A stretch of 21,780 nt of DNA from CAYNEO01 sp964396245 (lineage in GTDB: Bacteria; Zixibacteria; MSB-5A5; GN15; FEB-12). The translations under genes and the position numbers were made by a program. Shown here piece by piece: positions 16,534 to 21,780 of the stretch. The DNA lies in NCBI GenBank assembly GCA_964396245.1, contig CAYNEO010000059.1:1-21780 (forward strand), written 5' to 3'. The first letter of the stretch is position 1; each line of letters opens with the position of its first letter. Under the pieces are notes generated by a model, which was not told the DNA's origin, did not search any database, and saw only the letters and a program-made list of their open reading frames with translations.

Positions 16534-17199
16534 TTAATGTATATGTGCACCCGCGTTCTCACTCACCACGGCGCAGATGAAGTAGAAGTGAATGTCAATC
16601 TTGTTGGCGATCGGAATGCCATCTACTTCGGTCGACAGTAACGTATTCACGTCATCCTCCGACATTGCCGGCAGCATCGATTTCAGCATCTCATTTACCG
16701 CGGTATTGTGTTCGGCGCTGCTGGTGTAATTGGGCATGATCAAGTATACGCGCCAGAGTGCATTATACTCCCGGCCAGTGGGATCGGACGGCTGTGAGTC
16801 AAGCACGTGATCGTGAAAATCATCCGGGGTGATGCCGTTCCCCTCATGGTCGCACGGGTCACATTGCGGCGACGACGGCCAGAAATCGGTTAGTTCCTGA
16901 CCGGTGGCAGGATCGAAGGGATACACCACTTCGTAAAAATCGGCCTGGGCCTGATCGGTCGGATTCTGCTTGACTTCAATCGCGTTGATCCTGACGGTAG
17001 TCCCGTTGACATAGGCCGGTTCATATCCGGGCGGCGTGCCCGCTTTAACGGCCTGCACCGGCAGCTGTGCCGCAGCCAGTTTTGCCGCTGACAGGGTCTG
17101 AGATGAACTAATCGGGTTCCTTGAGCATGAAGTAACAATCGTGGCGGCAAGCAACACCGAAGCAATCGTGATACCCATGAGAACCTTTGAGTGTCTCAT
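16534..17199 (-). CDS. lipoprotein of unknown function
   Basis: 221 residues. The lipoprotein signal peptide ends in lipobox VTSC (C25), so the mature protein is lipid anchored. After a low-complexity Ser/Ala linker comes a compact domain with a CxxC followed by His/Asp/Glu residues (QCDPCDHEGNGITPDDFHDH), then WRVYLIMPNYTSS and a helical stretch ending in an IHFYFICAVV strand near the C-terminus. CxxC with nearby His could bind metal or form a disulfide. I do not recognise the family. AAGGAGG lies 4 nt before the ATG, an excellent site. No gene lies close on either side, so it is probably a single-gene transcript. Confidence 0.7.
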   Translation of the reverse strand: MRHSKVLMGITIASVLLAATIVTSCSRNPISSSQTLSAAKLAAAQLPVQAVKAGTPPGYEPAYVNGTTVRINAIEVKQNPTDQAQADFYEVVYPFDPATGQELTDFWPSSPQCDPCDHEGNGITPDDFHDHVLDSQPSDPTGREYNALWRVYLIMPNYTSSAEHNTAVNEMLKSMLPAMSEDDVNTLLSTEVDGIPIANKIDIHFYFICAVVSENAGAHIH

Positions 17200-17871
17200 A
17201 GAACCTCCTTATACGGTGAGTTTTGTGGTTTCTTCATAGGAAGAAACCGTTAACGATGCTCGCGTGTCTTCTTTTGCCTCTTCCCATTATCGAATAAGTT
17301 CCGTGAGGAAATCGATTTGGTCCGTTCCAGCAGACTGGCTTCCTCTTTGGGTGCTGATAAAAGTCGATTTGGGCTTGTTGCGGGGATTATGATTGACTCA
17401 ATTTAGACTGAGGTGCGCGGTGGCGCCGTCGATACAGGCCCGTTCAAGATCGCGCGGACAGTGGGGGGGACGCATCGGTCCGTGACAGTGCGAACTGCAG
17501 GCAGAAGACGGCCGTGATCCCCAGTCCGCTCTCCTGCCGTTGTAACTGTAAGCCTTGTTCCCTCATCTCACACAACACAGAATGTGGAATTTATGAATAG
17601 TACGGATATTGGACCCATTAAGTTTGTATTTAATCTGAGGTCGCCCCTCGGGCGGAACAACGTTTTGGGCGTTTCTATCCGGTGTACGTCAACCAATGCC
17701 AGCGAAAGGATTTAACAGGCCCCGGACCGAAGGTGCGGCAACAGGGTCTACGCAGGACCGGTCGTTTCACGTAACTTGTTACACGTGAAGGCGGTACTTT
17801 TTGCCCTCGACCTTCTGGATATCGATGATTACGACGTGATCTCAGTCATATATGTGATACAGGAGAGTTAA
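17200..17871. other. 672-bp gene-free stretch with a hairpin at 17766-17789
   Basis: No convincing coding frame in either direction. It holds a long imperfect hairpin, TTCACGTAAC (17766-17775) with GTTAC (17778-17782), AC bulge, GTGAA (17785-17789), about 80 nt past the stop of the homocysteine methyltransferase operon, and so possibly its end. On the minus strand no T-run follows. A sequence resembling the cobalamin-riboswitch B12 box sits on the plus strand near 17535-17555, but the rest of that riboswitch is absent. The promoter of the lipoprotein gene should be near 17220-17290. Confidence 0.3.
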
Positions 17872-18765
17872 TCAACTTAGGGAGAACTCATCCACCATGT
17901 TCCGGATGGCCGCAATGTGGTCGGGTGTGGTTCCGCAGCAACCGCCAACGACACTGATGCCGATCTCAAGAAGTTTTCGGCATTGCCCGGCCATGTACTC
18001 TGGTGACTCGGGGTATTGGACCGTATCTCCTATCAGCTTGGGTAGTCCGGCATTGGGCTGAATCAGCAGCGGACAATCGGTATGCTTGCGAAATTCCCGG
18101 GCAACCTCGACCATCGTCTCACTGCCAATTCCGCAGTTCGAACCCAGGATGTCCGCCCCTTCATCCAGGAGGACGCGTACGGCCTCTTCGACAGCGGTCC
18201 CCATGATTGTGCGAAACCCGCTCGGAGTGACATCAAATGTCATGGTCACCGCCACCGGCGTTTCCGGCGATAATCGTTTTGCCTGCTGCAAGGCAATACG
18301 GGCTTCGGCGAGGTCGGTCATCGTTTCAATGAAAATGATGTCTACGCCTTCCGCGACCAGTGCCTTGATCTGATGTTCGAAGGCCTCTGCCATTTGCTCC
18401 GGCTGCAAGTCCCCATATGGTTGCAGAAGACCGCCGGTGGGTCCGCACGAGGCCGCGACACAGACTTCATCGCCGGCCGCTTCACGCGCGAGGCGAACCG
18501 CACTCCGGTTGATCAGTTCGGTTTTGTCTTCAAGGCTGTACGTTGCGAGCTTGAGGGGAGAGCCACCGAAGGTGTTGGTCTGAACAATGTCGGCGCCGGC
18601 TTCGCGATAGTGCTTCGCAATATCCGCGACCACCTCAGGATGATCCAGATTCATCTTTTCCGGGCATTCACCCGGCTCAAGCCCGGCCTGCATCAGCATC
18701 GATCCCATCGCGCCGTCGGCCACAAGGACTTTGCCCCCGGCCAGTCTTCTCATAAGATCAGGCAT
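17872..18765 (-). CDS. homocysteine S-methyltransferase (stand-alone MetH N-domain/BHMT-like)
   Basis: 297 residues, the size of the MetH homocysteine domain alone. ADGAMGSMLMQAG (16-28) is the family start; VQTNTFGG (61-68) and FIETMTDL (145-152) follow. Zinc and homocysteine-binding Cys are C211 (GSNCGIG) and C276-C277 (GGCCGTTPDHI), nearly the same numbering as Thermotoga MetH. It transfers a methyl group from a methylated corrinoid to homocysteine, giving methionine. GAGGTGAT precedes the ATG, only 1 nt after the corrinoid-protein stop, so the two are coupled. No folate-binding or cobalamin domain is attached. Together with the three genes before it, it looks like the last step of a split methionine synthase. 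Confidence 0.9.
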   Translation of the reverse strand: MPDLMRRLAGGKVLVADGAMGSMLMQAGLEPGECPEKMNLDHPEVVADIAKHYREAGADIVQTNTFGGSPLKLATYSLEDKTELINRSAVRLAREAAGDEVCVAASCGPTGGLLQPYGDLQPEQMAEAFEHQIKALVAEGVDIIFIETMTDLAEARIALQQAKRLSPETPVAVTMTFDVTPSGFRTIMGTAVEEAVRVLLDEGADILGSNCGIGSETMVEVAREFRKHTDCPLLIQPNAGLPKLIGDTVQYPESPEYMAGQCRKLLEIGISVVGGCCGTTPDHIAAIRNMVDEFSLS

Positions 18766-18766
18766 A

Positions 18767-19405
18767 TCACCTCAGACCGAAAAAGCCCTTGACGCAATCT
18801 ATGGCACTCACACCATCATAGCAGTAGGCATCGGCGCCAATTTCTGCCGCGTACTCGTTAGAGAGCGGAGCGCCTCCGACTATGATTTTGATTTTGCCGT
18901 AGATGCCCCTTTCTTTTGCCAGCTCGATCACCTTTCTCATTACCGGCATGGTCGTGGTCAATAGGGCCGACATCCCGATCACGCCGGCCTGATTCTCTTC
19001 AGCAGCCTGCACAAATCGTTCCGGCGAGACATCCTTGCCGAGATCGATCAACTCGAAACCGGCCCCTTTAAGGAGAATTGCCACGAGATTTTTCCCGATG
19101 TCATGCATATCCCCCTGTACCGTGCCGATGACCACTTTGCCTATAGTCGGTATGCCCTCTTTGAGCATGAGAGGCTTAAGAATGTCCATTCCGGCATACA
19201 TTGCTTTGGCCGCCATCAACACATCGGGCAGAAATATCTGATGAGTCTTGAATTTCTCTCCGACCACCGTCATGCCGGCAATCAATCCGTCATTCAGGAT
19301 CACGATAGTATCCAGTCCCTCACTGATGGCGTCTTGAGTAAACTGCGCCACGGCCGCGGCGTCGCCTTTCTCGAGGCTGACCGATAATGATTGAAGGATA
19401 TTCAC
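18767..19405 (-). CDS. corrinoid (cobalamin-binding) methyl-carrier protein
   Basis: 212 residues from GTG 19405, with AAGG 8 nt upstream. A helical N-terminal cap (MetH cap-like, about 1-88) leads to the Rossmann-like B12 domain. It carries the classic base-off/His-on motif D99-M-H101-D-I-G104 (QGDMHDIGKNLV), then SALLTTTMP and GGAPLS, the other B12 contacts. It is the same class as MtbC, MttC and MtgC and the MetH cobalamin module. It would shuttle a methyl group from the MttB-type enzyme to homocysteine methyltransferase. It sits between the activation protein (28 nt upstream) and the homocysteine enzyme (1 nt downstream). Confidence 0.93.
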   Translation of the reverse strand: MNILQSLSVSLEKGDAAAVAQFTQDAISEGLDTIVILNDGLIAGMTVVGEKFKTHQIFLPDVLMAAKAMYAGMDILKPLMLKEGIPTIGKVVIGTVQGDMHDIGKNLVAILLKGAGFELIDLGKDVSPERFVQAAEENQAGVIGMSALLTTTMPVMRKVIELAKERGIYGKIKIIVGGAPLSNEYAAEIGADAYCYDGVSAIDCVKGFFGLR

Positions 19406-19433
19406 TCTGCGTACCTTTCCTTGTTCTTTTGCC

Positions 19434-20147
19434 CTACAATCGATAAAGGGCGGCGATACGGTCCCGACAGGAGCGTGTGTCGCAGTCTCTGCAAAACGGA
19501 AAACTATCCTCGAATATGAATATGTCCTTTGGACCGCCCACGAAGACTCCGCTTATCGATTTCAACGGTTGCATCAGGTAACTGTCTCCCAGCTCGATCC
19601 CAATTTGCCGAGGTTGCAGGTATTCGAATAGTTTTTTCTGTCCACTGGTGTGCCAGCCGCAGTAGCCGGGACTGAACCTCACCAGCTTACTATCAGAGCC
19701 CAATCTGCCGCTTTGCCTTGCATCCTGATGTACCAGCGCCTCGAGTGCGTCGGCCGCCAGTTCTGTTCCCTCGGAAGCTGCGGCATCCAGCATCACCGCC
19801 CGGGCAAAATCATCGGCGGCAAACAGTGCCGATATCTCACCGGTGACAGGTTCTCCGACGGTAACCGCAAAGAGGGAGAGGTACTCGGCGTTTTGGGCTA
19901 TGGAATCAAGAGGCGTGTCTTCGGCGTTTGCCCCCTCGCCCTGATAAATACTTTCAAAATTTCCCACAGATATCTCACGACAGATGCCACGTGGTGCGGC
20001 CAGTTCGCGATAGCGTGAGATAGCGTTTTGTACTATTTCCGTGAATCGCGTTGCATCAGTCGATGCTGTCGGAACTCCCTGGGCCTGAAGGACGCGCTCG
20101 GGCGACGGGATGGTGTCGGCCGGGGAAATGTCGAACTTCTTACACAT
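19434..20147 (-). CDS. stand-alone methionine synthase (MetH) activation-domain protein
   Basis: 237 residues. ATG 20147 overlaps the MttB stop by 1 nt (TGATG) and has AAGG 7 nt upstream. The core matches the MetH C-terminal reactivation domain: VRFSPGYCGWHTSGQKKLF, the SAM-binding R-x-x-x-GY region, then LMQPLKSISGVFVGG. That domain holds cob(II)alamin while SAM re-methylates it. The C-terminus carries three Cys, C219-x2-C222-x4-C227 (FCRDCDTRSC), absent from E. coli MetH; they may bind a metal or Fe-S cluster to deliver electrons. Its place in the operon fits a repair factor for the corrinoid protein downstream. Confidence 0.85.
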   Translation of the reverse strand: MCKKFDISPADTIPSPERVLQAQGVPTASTDATRFTEIVQNAISRYRELAAPRGICREISVGNFESIYQGEGANAEDTPLDSIAQNAEYLSLFAVTVGEPVTGEISALFAADDFARAVMLDAAASEGTELAADALEALVHQDARQSGRLGSDSKLVRFSPGYCGWHTSGQKKLFEYLQPRQIGIELGDSYLMQPLKSISGVFVGGPKDIFIFEDSFPFCRDCDTRSCRDRIAALYRL

Positions 20148-21604
20148 CAACCAACCTTCGGCAGGTGGTCCATGCCGTAGCGGCGTCCTTCCGATTCCAT
20201 TAACGATTGCAGGTTATCCCTAATTTCCTTCGAAAGCCTCACCGGGGTATATTCAGTCATAAGTTGTTTGATATCGGAGGACGCTCGTTGCGTGAGAGGC
20301 CGGGACCCTTCTTCCTTCCAGCGAGACCTGTTGGCTCGATCGACAACGGGTCTGGGGAAGTAAATCTCATCTTTGAGATATCTTCGTGTGTGATCGGCAA
20401 TCAGCAGATGCCCTTCCTGGAGCAGCTCTTCAAAACGGGAAAGCGACGGGAAATCGTCACGGGGCGTAACGCCCTGAACCATGCGCAAAACCATCCCGCA
20501 AATTTCATTATCCAGCACGAGTTTTTCCAGTGAGAAACAACTCTCGAAGTCCAGCATGCCGGGGCCGGATATGCTGTTAATACCGGATAGTGCGGCAAGA
20601 ACCGCTCCCATACCGGTTTCCATGCCGGCCTGGGCATCAACGTGCTTTGCGTCGCTGAGTGCAATGTAAGCCTGTGTCGGCATGCCGAGAGACTTGCCGA
20701 TTTCGTTGGAGGCGCAGTCTATCATCATTGTCTCGATGGCGCCCATGGGAGTTGTCTCGTACCGGATGTCAAATATGGCCGGCGAACCTCCCCAAAGCAC
20801 CGGTGCGCCCGGCTTGGCCGTCTGACTGATCACCAGTCCGCTCAATGTCTCGGCCGTGTGCTGAATCAGTGATCCCGTGAGTGTTACCGGAGCGATGAAA
20901 CCGGACAACGGCATCGAAATGAACTCGACCGGTATCGAGTACCTGGCGCAATCGACGACATTCTGCGATGTCTGGTTGCTCCACTTGAGGGGCGAGGTAG
21001 GACAGCAGGAAAATACTGTCAGCGGTTTCGCCTCGAGTTCTTGCTCTGACCCTCGGACGGCGACCTGGAGGTTCTTCATAACCTCAAAAGCCTCAGCCGT
21101 GAAAGCGCCCGTAACGACGGGTTTCTCACAAAAGAGCAGTGAGAGATAAAGGCGGTAGCTGTCGGAGATTCGCTCATGCACGTCATACGGGATCATGGCG
21201 GTCGACTGGTATGCAATGTGATCCATCCTGGACATGAGCCTGGCGTAGTCGACGTAATCGGCGGATGCAGGCCTGCGTATCTTACCGGTTTGACTGTCCA
21301 GAAGATTTATCGCCGCTGATCCGGGAGTGAAATGCACGTTTGACCCGGATAAATCCGCGGCCTCGTTCCCTAACGTATCATAAAGCTTGAATGAGGAGGG
21401 GGTCGAATTCAGGCAGCGATCAATCAGATCCTGAGTGAAGAAGACGCGCTTCGATTTTTGATCGATTCTGGCGCCGGCGTCAGCGAGCATTGACAGGACT
21501 TTTTCATTTGTTATCTCGACGCCGAGCTTGCAGATCAACTCGCGACCTTCAGCGACAATTTTTTGCAACAACTCGTCAGACAGAAATCGCAGTAATGGTC
21601 TCAT
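20147..21604 (-). CDS. MttB-family (non-pyrrolysine) corrinoid methyltransferase
   Basis: 485 residues, full length for the trimethylamine methyltransferase (MttB, COG5598) superfamily. The frame has no in-frame TAG, so it is a non-pyrrolysine member like the glycine betaine enzyme MtgB. Recognisable parts: KLGVEITNEKVL near the N-terminus, HFTPGSAAI, the barrel segment IPVEFISMPLSGFIAPVTL, and the family region YIALSDAKHVDAQAGMETG, near where MttB carries Pyl. Such enzymes move a methyl group from a quaternary amine to Co(I) corrinoid. The substrate (glycine betaine, carnitine, proline betaine or other) cannot be told by eye. GGAG lies 8 nt before the ATG. First gene of the operon. Confidence 0.92.
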   Translation of the reverse strand: MRPLLRFLSDELLQKIVAEGRELICKLGVEITNEKVLSMLADAGARIDQKSKRVFFTQDLIDRCLNSTPSSFKLYDTLGNEAADLSGSNVHFTPGSAAINLLDSQTGKIRRPASADYVDYARLMSRMDHIAYQSTAMIPYDVHERISDSYRLYLSLLFCEKPVVTGAFTAEAFEVMKNLQVAVRGSEQELEAKPLTVFSCCPTSPLKWSNQTSQNVVDCARYSIPVEFISMPLSGFIAPVTLTGSLIQHTAETLSGLVISQTAKPGAPVLWGGSPAIFDIRYETTPMGAIETMMIDCASNEIGKSLGMPTQAYIALSDAKHVDAQAGMETGMGAVLAALSGINSISGPGMLDFESCFSLEKLVLDNEICGMVLRMVQGVTPRDDFPSLSRFEELLQEGHLLIADHTRRYLKDEIYFPRPVVDRANRSRWKEEGSRPLTQRASSDIKQLMTEYTPVRLSKEIRDNLQSLMESEGRRYGMDHLPKVG

Positions 21605-21682
21605 AGGTCAGGCTCCCATGGAGCAAAGGTCGAATTTACCCGGTTAGATTGTCGCAAGACGACCGGCACTTGTTAGTACTCA

Positions 21683-21711
21683 AAGGTAACTATCATCCCG
21701 TCAAACGTCAA
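21683..21711 (-). promoter_or_regulatory. candidate sigma70-type promoter of the methyltransferase operon
   Basis: On the minus strand TTGACG (21711-21706) and TACCTT (21688-21683) are separated by 17 bp, giving a leader of about 70 nt before the MttB ATG. The -35 is good and the -10 is moderate. The leader is too short for a cobalamin riboswitch. Confidence 0.4.
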
Positions 21712-21726
21712 TTGCCTTTCGGGGTC

Positions 21727-21759
21727 GTCTCCATGCCGTTTTCTTGATGGCTTGGAGAC
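21727..21759. repeat. hairpin upstream of the methyltransferase operon
   Basis: GTCTCCA (21727-21733) pairs with TGGAGAC (21753-21759); after one T-T mismatch, GCCGT pairs with ATGGC (one G-T wobble) around a 7-nt loop. No T-run follows on either side. It may be the 3' end of a transcript from beyond the right edge, or a regulatory structure. Confidence 0.4.
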
Positions 21760-21780
21760 ACAGAGGATATCTTTCACTGA

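Noticed and set aside
16409..16537. 42-codon plus-strand ORF with GGAGG 6 nt before its ATG and TTGACA further upstream
   Set aside because: The long hairpin at 16454-16509 forms much of its coding part, it overlaps the end of the lipoprotein gene, no -10 is visible, and the product resembles nothing known.
17535..17555. Cobalamin riboswitch-like B12 box on the plus strand, near the corrinoid operon
   Set aside because: About 15 of 20 bases match the box, but the other conserved elements (GGGAA helix, CCACTG and terminal kissing loop) are missing, and no plus-strand gene follows. The corrinoid operon is on the other strand and its promoter is elsewhere.
20147..21604. Pyrrolysine-containing MttB
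   Set aside because: The frame has no in-frame TAG and is full length, so it belongs to the non-pyrrolysine branch.

Overview
The window reads as a chromosomal segment of an uncultivated-type, diderm, anaerobic or microaerophilic bacterium of moderate-to-high G+C. Supporting evidence: a YejM/PbgA-like inner-membrane protein linked in other bacteria to lipopolysaccharide homeostasis, two outer-membrane beta-barrels with signal peptides, two lipobox lipoproteins, two Hanks-type Ser/Thr kinases (one with a TolB/PD40 propeller), a corrinoid methyltransferase operon, and two genes that can only be read full length if UGA is decoded as selenocysteine. This mix occurs in candidate phyla such as Zixibacteria and in related lineages, but there is no rRNA or other phylogenetic marker here, so the placement is a guess. 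I saw no rRNA, tRNA, CRISPR array, insertion sequence or prophage.

Layout. (1) 1-7617, all minus strand: a YejM-like protein cut by the left edge, an outer-membrane barrel, a membrane-anchored kinase behind a second small barrel (probable operon), and a large kinase-PD40 sensor. (2) 7900-8560: a FAS1 (fasciclin) lipoprotein with a strong terminator. An orphan plus-strand terminator lies upstream at 8761-8805. (3) 8908-12044: the most interesting part. Two short open frames that look truncated are really two UGA-containing selenoprotein genes: a C_GCAxxG_C_C redox protein (minus, 8908-9345, Sec16) and an AhpD/carboxymuconolactone-decarboxylase-like peroxidase (plus, 10664-11242, Sec84). In both, UGA falls on the family's catalytic Cys position. 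In both, a bacterial SECIS-like hairpin follows, with a 5-nt loop starting exactly 21 nt after UGA and G as its second base. A TetR regulator is divergent from the AhpD-like gene, and a flavodiiron-type metallo-beta-lactamase-fold protein follows that gene. (4) 12125-16121, minus: a three-gene, overlapping sugar operon of GH65 disaccharide phosphorylase, beta-phosphoglucomutase-type HAD and trehalose-6-phosphate phosphatase. (5) 16534-17199: an unrecognised lipoprotein, then about 670 bp without a gene. (6) 17872-21604, minus: a tightly packed operon of MttB-type methyltransferase, MetH-activation-domain protein, corrinoid protein and homocysteine S-methyltransferase. It looks like a methionine synthase split into parts, with the folate domain replaced by an MttB-family (quaternary amine) methyl donor module.

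How they may work together: region 3 looks like a small thiol/selenol oxidative or nitrosative stress unit under TetR control. Region 4 looks like trehalose turnover, or synthesis without OtsA. Region 6 would feed methyl groups from a quaternary amine, through cobalamin, to methionine. These roles are inferred from families and gene order, not demonstrated.
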